NCBI GenBank assembly: GCA_025526995.1
Contig: JAHLKG010000032.1
Span: 1-64,000 of the forward strand
DNA length: 64,000 nucleotides
Source of the DNA: Powellomyces hirtus
Taxonomy: Eukaryota > Chytridiomycota > Chytridiomycetes > Spizellomycetales > Powellomycetaceae
Direction of reading: 5' to 3'
The notes under the pieces: generated by a model
What the model saw: the letters and a program-made list of their open reading frames with translations, nothing else
Database searches by the model: none
What the model was told of the DNA's origin: nothing
Part shown: positions 1 to 8,898 of the stretch, piece by piece
How the letters are laid out: each line of letters opens with the position of its first letter
Position numbering within the stretch: position 1 is the stretch's first letter
Program-made: the position numbers and the translations under genes

Positions 1-233
1 TCACTACACATGTACTATGATCCAAATTGTTATAAAAGGACGCCCTCTGGGCATCCCCAACCAATATAATAACAGTCCAACACACTCTACTTGTCTAGTA
101 CACTCTGCCAACACCACAGGCGACCTTCCCTACCTTGGGAAGCACCTTCAGACCCTCTGCAAGTCTTGACAACAACCTAGCAACCTATCTGGTATGCTGA
201 GTTCCTGTTTGTAGATGTCAAGACGTCTCAACA
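1..233 (+). repeat. 3' part of a plus-strand copia LTR (element D)
   Basis: This segment matches the last 233 bp of the 500-bp LTRs found at 8141-8640 and 12980-13479 and ends in the same GTCTCAACA. It runs straight into copia pol sequence of element C at 234. The five bases CAAAC (234-238) are the expected right-hand target duplication; the left copy lies outside the window. It differs from the other LTRs near position 34 and around 113-122, so D is a slightly different copy. Confidence 0.9.
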
Positions 234-238
234 CAAAC

Positions 239-1038
239 GTCTCCTGATAGTCCAATCCCTCTCTCTGAGAGAATCCCTTGGCAACAAGTCTTGCCTTGTA
301 TCTGTCAAGCTCTCCTGTGTCCTTCAGCTTTCGTTTGAAGACCCACTTGCATCCAATAGCTTTTCTGCCCGTTGGCAGATCCACAAGTTGCCATGTCCCA
401 TTCTTGGCAAGAGCATCCATCTCTTCCTGAGCAGCCTGACGCCATTGTGAAGCATCTGGCATGGTCTGGCTCTCCTTGTAGCTTGTGGGCTCGTTTGAGA
501 CAAAGGAGACAGCATAGGCAACTGCAGCAACGTTTGCAGCGTTGCTTGAAGCCTTCCACCACTCTCCTGGCGGCTTCCTGAGTCTTTTGGGGGTTGGAGA
601 AGGCTCTGCAGCACTCTCATAGTCAGAGGACGGCTCAGGGGTCCGTTCCCTCATGTTCTCCTCTCCCTCTGACATGTCTGTGTCCTCAGAGTCGTTACTG
701 ACATCCTGCAGCTCGTCACTGACATCCTGCAGCTCGTCACTGACATCCTGCAGCTTCATTTCGGGCCCAATTCCCACTTCCAGGCTCTCAGCAGGCACTT
801 GGGGCGTCTGAGCAGACTGGAGGGATGGAATGAAGCTCTTCTCATCGAATTTGACACTTCTGGAGAACAGGATCTTCTTAGTCTGTATGTCCATAAGCCG
901 GTATTCCTTGCTGTGGGAGCTATACCCCAGCATGATGCACTTGACAGCAGCATCATCCAGCTTCTGGCGCTTGTTGGGTTGAATGTAGGCATAGGCAATG
1001 CATCCAAACGTCCTCAAATGTCCCAGAGATGGTGGGAT
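239..1038 (-). pseudogene. Element C pol fragment: integrase C-terminus to start of reverse transcriptase
   Basis: The minus strand encodes the segment from about [11 protein letters not shown] (just after the integrase core) through the acidic linker with three LQDVSDE-type repeats to the first reverse transcriptase motif ending [11 protein letters not shown]. It is then cut by the element D LTR. The open frame continues artificially into LTR sequence, so its last residues are not retroelement protein. Nothing else interrupts the piece, which implies the breaks are recent insertions rather than old decay. Confidence 0.9.
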
Positions 1039-1538
1039 TGTTGAGACGTCTTGACATCTACAAACAGGAACTCAGCATACCAGATAGGTTGCTAGGTTGT
1101 TGTCAAGACTTGCAGAGGGTCTGAAGGTGCTTCCCAAGGTAGGGAAGGTCGCCTGTAGTGTTTGGCAGAGTGTACTAGACAAGTAGAGTGTGTTGGACTG
1201 TTATTATATTGGTTGGGGATGCCCAGAGGGCGTCCTTTAATAACAATTTGGATCATAGTACATGTGTAGTGACAATCTAACTGTGCCCTAGCTTGGCCAA
1301 GACGGCCCTGGCCTGGCCTAGTATTGTTCCCAATCACAGGGTGTCTTTTTGCCTTTTCTTGGCGCTTCTATCAGCGCTCCAGACGTGTTCTAGGCCTTCC
1401 CAGGCCCTCTCCAGCTATTCTGGATCGTTCTAGACCATTCTGGACCATTCCAGACCATTCTAGACACAAGTGGATGTCCTCCCACATGTCCCGTGTGCTC
1501 TAAGTCCTCCCAGAGGCGCCCACAGGTAGATTCCAACA
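1039..1538 (-). repeat. 3' LTR of copia element A
   Basis: 500 bp, reading TGTTGAGACG at the left and ending TCCAACA at the right on the plus strand. Apparently identical to 5878-6377. It begins immediately after GGGAT and lies 7 bp from the pol stop codon. Confidence 0.95.
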
Positions 1539-1545
1539 CTCCCAC

Positions 1546-4500
1546 TCACGAAACATGTTTTGTGATCCCACAGGCGTCCCTCAGTTTCAAGAACTGATCC
1601 CTAGCCAGTGGTTTTGTCAAGATGTCTGCAACCATGTCCTGAGTCGAGAGATACTCTAATGCAATCTCCAAGCGTCCTAGTGCTTCTCTGATAAAGTGGT
1701 ACCTCACTTCAATGTGTTTGGTGCTGGCATGCAATGTCGGGTTCTTAGCAAGAGCGATGGCACCCTGGTTGTCCTCAAAGAGCATTGTGGGTCCATCCTG
1801 CTTGAATCCAAGCTCCCCTGCAAGCAGACGAAGCCAAACAGCTTCCTTGGTGCACTGGGCTAGTGCCATGTACTCTGCTTCCGTGCTTGAAAGAGCTACA
1901 GTGGTCTGCCGCTTGGATTGCCAGGTGATAGGCCCGTTGAACATGAAGATGAATCCAGTGGTTGATCTCCTTGTGTCCAAACATCCAGCATAGTCGGAAT
2001 CCGAGTATCCAACCAGCTTCCTAGGCTCAGAGACATTCTCTTTGCCTCCCAGAAGGATTCCAAGTTCGCTTGTGCCCTTCAGGTATCTGATGATCCGCTT
2101 GGCAGCACTCCAATGCTCCTTTCCAGGCTTTGCAAGGTACTTGGACACAATTCCAACTGCAGCAGCAATGTCAGGGCGTGTTCCTAGCATGGCATAGATC
2201 AAACTGCCCACTGCATTCCTGTATGGCACAGAGCTCATCTCCAGCTCCTCCGTCTCATTCTGAGGTGCCATGTTGTTTCTGAGGTGCAGTCCATGTTCCA
2301 TAGGCGTGGCATGAACCTTGGCATCTCCCATGTTGAATTTCGAAACGACCTCTTCAACATACTTCTTCTGAGACAACCAGATGGTGCGGGTGCTTCTGCT
2401 CCGTCTGATGTGAATCCCAAGGAAGTAATTCAGCTCTCCAAGGTCTGTCATCTCAAAAGCTCGCCTCAGCTCCTTCTTGACATCCCCCAGCTGTTCCTTG
2501 CTTGATGAGGCCACAATGAGGTCGTCCACATAGATCAGAATGTACTCTGTTGTCCCATTCTGACTCCTGTAGTACATGCAAGGCTCTGCAGTCGACTGCA
2601 CAAAGCCCATAGACTTCAGTTTGTGGTCTATCTTGTGGTTGAAGCGCCTTGCTGATTGCTTGAGGCCGTAGAGGGGTCTCCCAAGCTTGCAGACCCGTCC
2701 TGGATGCTTGGAATCCTCAAAGCCCTCCGGTTGGCGCATGTAGATCACATAGTCCAGATCCCCTTGCAAGAATGCTGTCTTCACGTCCATCTGATGTGCC
2801 TCCAAGTCATCTGTGGCAATGATGGAGAACAGCAGTCTCATGGGACCAAACTTGGCAACAGGAGCAAACGTCTCCTGATAGTCCAATCCCTCTCTCTGAG
2901 AGAATCCCTTGGCAACAAGTCTTGCCTTGTATCTGTCAAGCTCTCCTGTGTCCTTCAGCTTTCGTTTGAAGACCCACTTGCATCCAATAGCTTTTCTGCC
3001 CGTTGGCAGATCCACAAGTTGCCATGTCCCATTCTTGGCAAGAGCATCCATCTCTTCCTGAGCAGCCTGACGCCATTGTGAAGCATCTGGCATGGTCTGG
3101 CTCTCCTTGTAGCTTGTGGGCTCGTTTGAGACAAAGGAGACAGCATAGGCAACTGCAGCAACGTTTGCAGCGTTGCTTGAAGCCTTCCACCACTCTCCTG
3201 GCGGCTTCCTGAGTCTTTTGGGGGTTGGAGAAGGCTCTGCAGCACTCTCATAGTCAGAGGACGGCTCAGGGGTCCGTTCCCTCATGTTCTCCTCTCCCTC
3301 TGACATGTCTGTGTCCTCAGAGTCGTTACTGACATCCTGCAGCTCGTCACTGACATCCTGCAGCTCGTCACTGACATCCTGCAGCTTCATTTCGGGCCCA
3401 ATTCCCACTTCCAGGCTCTCAGCAGGCACTTGGGGCGTCTGAGCAGACTGGAGGGATGGAATGAAGCTCTTCTCATCGAATTTGACACTTCTGGAGAACA
3501 GGATCTTCTTAGTCTGTATGTCCATAAGCCGGTATTCCTTGCTGTGGGAGCTATACCCCAGCATGATGCACTTGACAGCAGCATCATCCAGCTTCTGGCG
3601 CTTGTTGGGTTGAATGTAGGCATAGGCAATGCATCCAAACGTCCTCAAATGTCCCAGAGATGGTGGGATACCAAGGAACATCTCATAAGGCGTCTTGGGG
3701 CATGCAACAGTGGGAGATCTGTTCCTCAGATAGACTGCTGTCATGATTGCTTCTCCCCAGAAACGCTTGTCCAAGCCTGACTGCTTCAACAAACATCTCC
3801 CCATCTCCACAAGGGTACGGTTGGCTCGTTCAGCAACACCATTTTGCTGTGGAGTATTTACTGAACTCCTCTGATGCTGTGTGCCCTTCTCCTTGAAGTG
3901 GTCCCTTAGCAAGTTGCTCATGTACTCGCCTCCTGGGTCGGATCTGACAGCTTTGATCTGCTTTCCATGTAGGGGGACAAGTGCTGCTTCCAGCTCCTGA
4001 TAGTGCCTAGCAACTTCTCCCTTGGTCTTCATAAGGCAAACATGGAAATATCTTGTCTTGTCATCAATGAATGTGACAAAATAGCGATATCCAGTGATCG
4101 TGGGTGGTTCAACTGGTCCCCAGACATCTGTGTGGATCAATCCCAGCTTCTCTGATGCTCTGGAGGCCTGTGCCTTGGGGAATGGCGCTCTGCTTGCTTT
4201 GCTGAGTGCACAAGTGTCACAAATGCTCAAGCTCCCACTAGTTTGAACGCCCTTGGCAAGCTTGGTGAGCCTTCCAATGTCTGCAACGTTCAAATGGCCG
4301 AGTCTCTGATGCCATAGGGACAAGTCCTGACTTGTTGTGTCCCTTCCAACATTGTGGGCAATCCCAGCATTTGCCTGCCCATGTGTTGTCTCGAATGTGT
4401 AGACAAATTGGTTCTCTTTGGCAAGGAAAGCCATCCCATCCTTTGCAATGATCCGAGCAGCCTGTGGTCCCACTTCAAAACAAGCTCCAGCTTTGGCAAG

Positions 4501-5619
4501 GCGAGCCAGTGATAGGAGGTTCTTGGTCATCTTGGGGACGTGCCAGCAGTTCTGGATTTGCAGGGGCACTGTCTTCCCCTCTGTGTTGATCACCCATGTG
4601 TGAAGCGTTCCATGCCCCACAGCTTCCAATGTGTGATTGTCTGCCATCTCAATGGCGACAGGAGACATCTTCTCATAGTCCCCAAACAGCTCTCTGCGGC
4701 CAGTCATGTGCTGAGAGGCTCCTGAAGCCAAAATCCAAGTGTTGGATGTCAGGGATGGCATCTGAGTTCCAATGGTGGTGAAAGCAAAGCCTCCAGGCGT
4801 CTGTTGAGTTGAGTTGGCCTGGTTTAGGCCCTTCTTCTCGTCTGCTGCCCTCTTGTGGCATTCCTTCTTGATGTGGCCCTTCTTGTTGCAGTAGTGACAG
4901 ACTGCCTCCTTCTTCCAATCTGGCTTTCCCCCAGCCTTGTTGGTCTTCTGAGCATTCCCTTTGGTGTCAGCTTGTGTGAAGAAGGCTTTTGCTGCCTTTC
5001 CAGAGTTCTTCTTTCCATCTGCACGCCTCATTTCCTCCTGCAACAGCCTGGATGTCACAAAAGCCAAGTCCAGCTTCTCACTGGTCGACTCCAGAGTCAT
5101 CACAAGGGTGTCAAAGGCTTCTGGAAGGGAAGAGAGCAAGGAGAACACATGGTCCTCCTCAGAAACGGGAGCTCCGATGGCTGCAAGTTCCTGGGTCATC
5201 CTCTTGATCTTGTTGATGTGGATGGTCATGGAATCAGTTGGGTCCATTGTCACAGTGAGGAACCGACGTCTCAGGAAGTGTCTGTTGGCAACCCCCTTCT
5301 TCTCATGCACCTCCCTCAGCTTTTCCCATGCTTCAAGGGCGGATTCAGCCTCATGAACATGCATCAATTGCTCATCATTCAAAGACATGATCAGCAGAGC
5401 CAGAGCTCTCTCATCTCGACGTATCCAGTCGTCTGATGCTGTGTTGGTGGCCTTGGCAGTTCCTGAGCCGTCCTTGATGTCAATGGCATCCCAAAGTCCC
5501 TTCTCAATCAACAGCATCTTCATTTTCAACTTCCAAAGGTGAAAGTTCTCCCCAGTGAACCTCTCAATGGACACTCGGCTGTCAGAGTCGCCAGCCATCT
5601 TGTGCAAAGAGTGTGGCAA
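1546..5619 (-). CDS. Copia gag-pol polyprotein (element A), protease-site mutant
   Basis: A single 1,357-residue frame for Ty1/copia gag-pol. In order: gag domain (about 1-220), CX2CX4HX4C zinc knuckle (C241, C244, H249, C254), retropepsin, pre-integrase HHCC region starting near WHQRLGH (about 439), DD35E integrase core (D498, D561, E597), reverse transcriptase with YVDD (D1032, D1033) and RNase H with SDSDYAG and SSTEAEY motifs. The frame is unbroken and almost the same as element B. The exception is the protease active site: B and C have the catalytic Asp (D298, motif LDSGA), whereas A has Ala (LASGA, codon GCT at 4726-4728). This copy should make polyprotein but not cleave it by itself. 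Other differences from B include SLGHLRT for SLGYLRT. Confidence 0.95.
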   Translation of the reverse strand: MPHSLHKMAGDSDSRVSIERFTGENFHLWKLKMKMLLIEKGLWDAIDIKDGSGTAKATNTASDDWIRRDERALALLIMSLNDEQLMHVHEAESALEAWEKLREVHEKKGVANRHFLRRRFLTVTMDPTDSMTIHINKIKRMTQELAAIGAPVSEEDHVFSLLSSLPEAFDTLVMTLESTSEKLDLAFVTSRLLQEEMRRADGKKNSGKAAKAFFTQADTKGNAQKTNKAGGKPDWKKEAVCHYCNKKGHIKKECHKRAADEKKGLNQANSTQQTPGGFAFTTIGTQMPSLTSNTWILASGASQHMTGRRELFGDYEKMSPVAIEMADNHTLEAVGHGTLHTWVINTEGKTVPLQIQNCWHVPKMTKNLLSLARLAKAGACFEVGPQAARIIAKDGMAFLAKENQFVYTFETTHGQANAGIAHNVGRDTTSQDLSLWHQRLGHLNVADIGRLTKLAKGVQTSGSLSICDTCALSKASRAPFPKAQASRASEKLGLIHTDVWGPVEPPTITGYRYFVTFIDDKTRYFHVCLMKTKGEVARHYQELEAALVPLHGKQIKAVRSDPGGEYMSNLLRDHFKEKGTQHQRSSVNTPQQNGVAERANRTLVEMGRCLLKQSGLDKRFWGEAIMTAVYLRNRSPTVACPKTPYEMFLGIPPSLGHLRTFGCIAYAYIQPNKRQKLDDAAVKCIMLGYSSHSKEYRLMDIQTKKILFSRSVKFDEKSFIPSLQSAQTPQVPAESLEVGIGPEMKLQDVSDELQDVSDELQDVSNDSEDTDMSEGEENMRERTPEPSSDYESAAEPSPTPKRLRKPPGEWWKASSNAANVAAVAYAVSFVSNEPTSYKESQTMPDASQWRQAAQEEMDALAKNGTWQLVDLPTGRKAIGCKWVFKRKLKDTGELDRYKARLVAKGFSQREGLDYQETFAPVAKFGPMRLLFSIIATDDLEAHQMDVKTAFLQGDLDYVIYMRQPEGFEDSKHPGRVCKLGRPLYGLKQSARRFNHKIDHKLKSMGFVQSTAEPCMYYRSQNGTTEYILIYVDDLIVASSSKEQLGDVKKELRRAFEMTDLGELNYFLGIHIRRSRSTRTIWLSQKKYVEEVVSKFNMGDAKVHATPMEHGLHLRNNMAPQNETEELEMSSVPYRNAVGSLIYAMLGTRPDIAAAVGIVSKYLAKPGKEHWSAAKRIIRYLKGTSELGILLGGKENVSEPRKLVGYSDSDYAGCLDTRRSTTGFIFMFNGPITWQSKRQTTVALSSTEAEYMALAQCTKEAVWLRLLAGELGFKQDGPTMLFEDNQGAIALAKNPTLHASTKHIEVRYHFIREALGRLEIALEYLSTQDMVADILTKPLARDQFLKLRDACGITKHVS

Positions 5620-5877
5620 AATGGGATAGTCCCGGTGTTCAACCGCAAGTGGTCAGAACCTGCTCCAGAAAATCCACTCCAGTCCAGTCCAGTCCAGACA
5701 ATAGCTCGTTTGATGGTCAGACGCAGGTGTCCTATGCCTGCTATCTAGGCTTCTCGAGTGCTCAAACAGTTCTCCAAGTCCTCAGCAGCACCAGTGATAG
5801 GCACAGTGACGTGTTTCCCAGATAGGGATAGAGGTGGAGTCAGTAATGTTCAGACAGCTGTGTCAGGGCTCATAACC

Positions 5878-6377
5878 TGTTGAGACGTCTTGACATCTAC
5901 AAACAGGAACTCAGCATACCAGATAGGTTGCTAGGTTGTTGTCAAGACTTGCAGAGGGTCTGAAGGTGCTTCCCAAGGTAGGGAAGGTCGCCTGTAGTGT
6001 TTGGCAGAGTGTACTAGACAAGTAGAGTGTGTTGGACTGTTATTATATTGGTTGGGGATGCCCAGAGGGCGTCCTTTAATAACAATTTGGATCATAGTAC
6101 ATGTGTAGTGACAATCTAACTGTGCCCTAGCTTGGCCAAGACGGCCCTGGCCTGGCCTAGTATTGTTCCCAATCACAGGGTGTCTTTTTGCCTTTTCTTG
6201 GCGCTTCTATCAGCGCTCCAGACGTGTTCTAGGCCTTCCCAGGCCCTCTCCAGCTATTCTGGATCGTTCTAGACCATTCTGGACCATTCCAGACCATTCT
6301 AGACACAAGTGGATGTCCTCCCACATGTCCCGTGTGCTCTAAGTCCTCCCAGAGGCGCCCACAGGTAGATTCCAACA
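5878..6377 (-). repeat. 5' LTR of copia element A
   Basis: 500 bp, apparently identical to 1039-1538. The leader immediately to its left carries CAGGGCTCATAACC, the minus-strand primer-binding site. The LTR is followed by GGGAT, the second target duplication. Confidence 0.95.
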
Positions 6378-8140
6378 GGGATACCAAGGAACATCTCATA
6401 AGGCGTCTTGGGGCATGCAACAGTGGGAGATCTGTTCCTCAGATAGACTGCTGTCATGATTGCTTCTCCCCAGAAACGCTTGTCCAAGCCTGACTGCTTC
6501 AACAAACATCTCCCCATCTCCACAAGGGTACGGTTGGCTCGTTCAGCAACACCATTTTGCTGTGGAGTATTTACTGAACTCCTCTGATGCTGTGTGCCCT
6601 TCTCCTTGAAGTGGTCCCTTAGCAAGTTGCTCATGTACTCGCCTCCTGGGTCGGATCTGACAGCTTTGATCTGCTTTCCATGTAGGGGGACAAGTGCTGC
6701 TTCCAGCTCCTGATAGTGCCTAGCAACTTCTCCCTTGGTCTTCATAAGGCAAACATGGAAATATCTTGTCTTGTCATCAATGAATGTGACAAAATAGCGA
6801 TATCCAGTGATCGTGGGTGGTTCAACTGGTCCCCAGACATCTGTGTGGATCAATCCCAGCTTCTCTGATGCTCTGGAGGCCTGTGCCTTGGGGAATGGCA
6901 CTCTGCTTGCTTTGCTGAGTGCACAAGTGTCACAAATGCTCAAGCTCCCACTAGTTTGAACGCCCTTGGCAAGCTTGGTGAGCCTTCCAATGTCTGCAAC
7001 GTTCAAATGGCCGAGTCTCTGATGCCATAGGGACAAGTCCTGACTTGTTGTGTCCCTTCCAACATTGTGGGCAATCCCAGCATTTGCCTGCCCATGTGTT
7101 GTCTCGAATGTGTAGACAAATTGGTTCTCTTTGGCAAGGAAAGCCATCCCATCCTTTGCAATGATCCGAGCAGCCTGTGGTCCCACTTCAAAACAAGCTC
7201 CAGCTTTGGCAAGGCGAGCCAGTGATAGGAGGTTCTTGGTCATCTTGGGGACGTGCCAGCAGTTCTGGATTTGCAGGGGCACTGTCTTCCCCTCTGTGTT
7301 GATCACCCATGTGTGAAGCGTTCCATGCCCCACAGCTTCCAATGTGTGATTGTCTGCCATCTCAATGGCGACAGGAGACATCTTCTCATAGTCCCCAAAC
7401 AGCTCTCTGCGGCCAGTCATGTGCTGAGAGGCTCCTGAGTCCAAAATCCAAGTGTTGGATGTCAGGGATGGCATCTGAGTTCCAATGGTGGTGAAAGCAA
7501 AGCCTCCAGGCGTCTGTTGAGTTGAGTTGGCCTGGTTTAGGCCCTTCTTCTCGTCTGCTGCCCTCTTGTGGCATTCCTTCTTGATGTGGCCCTTCTTGTT
7601 GCAGTAGTGACAGACTGCCTCCTTCTTCCAATCTGGCTTTCCCCCAGCCTTGTTGGTCTTCTGAGCATTCCCTTTGGTGTCAGCTTGTGTGAAGAAGGCT
7701 TTTGCTGCCTTTCCAGAGTTCTTCTTTCCATCTGCACGCCTCATTTCCTCCTGCAACAGCCTGGATGTCACAAAAGCCAAGTCCAGCTTCTCACTGGTCG
7801 ACTCCAGAGTCATCACAAGGGTGTCAAAGGCTTCTGGAAGGGAAGAGAGCAAGGAGAACACATGGTCCTCCTCAGAAACGGGAGCTCCGATGGCTGCAAG
7901 TTCCTGGGTCATCCTCTTGATCTTGTTGATGTGGATGGTCATGGAATCAGTTGGGTCCATTGTCACAGTGAGGAACCGACGTCTCAGGAAGTGTCTGTTG
8001 GCAACCCCCTTCTTCTCATGCACCTCCCTCAGCTTTTCCCATGCTTCAAGGGCGGATTCAGCCTCATGAACATGCATCAATTGCTCATCATTCAAAGACA
8101 TGATCAGCAGAGCCAGAGCTCTCTCATCTCGACGTATCCA
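6378..8140 (-). pseudogene. Element C gag-pol fragment: gag, protease and integrase
   Basis: The minus strand carries copia gag from residue about 66 (RRDERALALL), the zinc knuckle, an intact protease motif (LDSGA) and the integrase core, ending at PYEMFLGIP, where element A is inserted. It differs from A and B by single residues, for example ASRVPFP instead of ASRAPFP. The open frame runs a short way into A's LTR, which is not real coding sequence. The upstream part of gag is at 13480-13676, beyond element B. Confidence 0.92.
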
Positions 8141-8640
8141 TGTTGGAATCTACCTGTGGGCGCCTCTGGGAGGACTTAGAGCACACGGGACATGTGGGAG
8201 GACATCCACTTGTGTCTAGAATGGTCTGGAATGGTCCAGAATGGTCTAGAACGATCCAGAATAGCTGGAGAGGGCCTGGGAAGGCCTAGAACACGTCTGG
8301 AGCGCTGATAGAAGCGCCAAGAAAAGGCAAAAAGACACCCTGTGATTGGGAACAATACTAGGCCAGGCCAGGGCCGTCTTGGCCAAGCTAGGGCACAGTT
8401 AGATTGTCACTACACATGTACTATGATCCAAATTGTTATTAAAGGACGCCCTCTGGGCATCCCCAACCAATATAATAACAGTCCAACACACTCTACTTGT
8501 CTAGTACACTCTGCCAAACACTACAGGCGACCTTCCCTACCTTGGGAAGCACCTTCAGACCCTCTGCAAGTCTTGACAACAACCTAGCAACCTATCTGGT
8601 ATGCTGAGTTCCTGTTTGTAGATGTCAAGATGTCTCAACA
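8141..8640 (+). repeat. 5' LTR of copia element B
   Basis: Starts TGTTGGAATC and ends GTCTCAACA. It contains a 10-bp-phased GAA array at 8219-8261 and an AT-rich, TATA-like stretch (AATATAATAA, around 8468) that could serve as promoter core. Confidence 0.95.
8219..8261 (+). promoter_or_regulatory. Phased GAA array in copia LTR (heat-shock-element-like)
   Basis: GAA triplets occur at 8219, 8229, 8239, 8249 and 8259, exactly 10 bp apart. The halfway positions read GTC, GTC, GTC, ATC. A canonical heat-shock element alternates GAA and TTC every 5 bp, so this is a degenerate version with G/A in place of the first T. It sits in the likely U3 region and recurs in every complete LTR here. A regulatory role is inferred from spacing only. 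Confidence 0.4.
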
Positions 8641-8654
8641 GGTTATGAGCCCTG
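8641..8654 (+). other. Copia primer-binding site (half-tRNA type)
   Basis: GGTTATGAGCCCTG follows the 5' LTR directly. It is the complement of CAGGGCTCATAACC, the anticodon-arm sequence of fungal initiator tRNA-Met as I recall it for yeast. Drosophila copia and yeast Ty5 are known to prime from a cleaved initiator tRNA at this arm rather than from the 3' end. The same site, reversed, sits beside the 5' LTRs of A and C. Confidence 0.7.
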
Positions 8655-8898
8655 ACACAGCTGTCTGAACATTACTGACTCCACCTCTATCCCTATCTGG
8701 GAAACACGTCACTGTGCCTATCACTGGTGCTGCTGAGGACTTGGAGAACTGTTTGAGCACTCGAGAAGCCTAGATAGCAGGCATAGGACACCTGCGTCTG
8801 ACCATCAAACGAGCTATTGTCTGGACTGGACTGGACTGGAGTGGATTTTCTGGAGCAGGTTCTGACCACTTGCGGTTGAACACCGGGACTATCCCATT

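Larger units (their letters stand above)
1039..6377 (-). mobile_element. Complete Ty1/copia element A
   Basis: A 5,339-bp element with two 500-bp LTRs that appear identical by eye (1039-1538 and 5878-6377), TG...CA ends on the coding strand, and a 5-bp target duplication GGGAT at 1034-1038 and 6378-6382. Between the LTRs are a 258-bp leader with the primer site next to the 5' LTR and one long gag-pol frame. It is inserted in the same orientation into element C's pol. The matching LTRs indicate a recent insertion. Confidence 0.95.

Noticed and set aside
148..1017. Open frame of 289 residues read as a gene
   Set aside because: Its last part is element D LTR sequence joined to element C pol; it is a chimera made by insertion.
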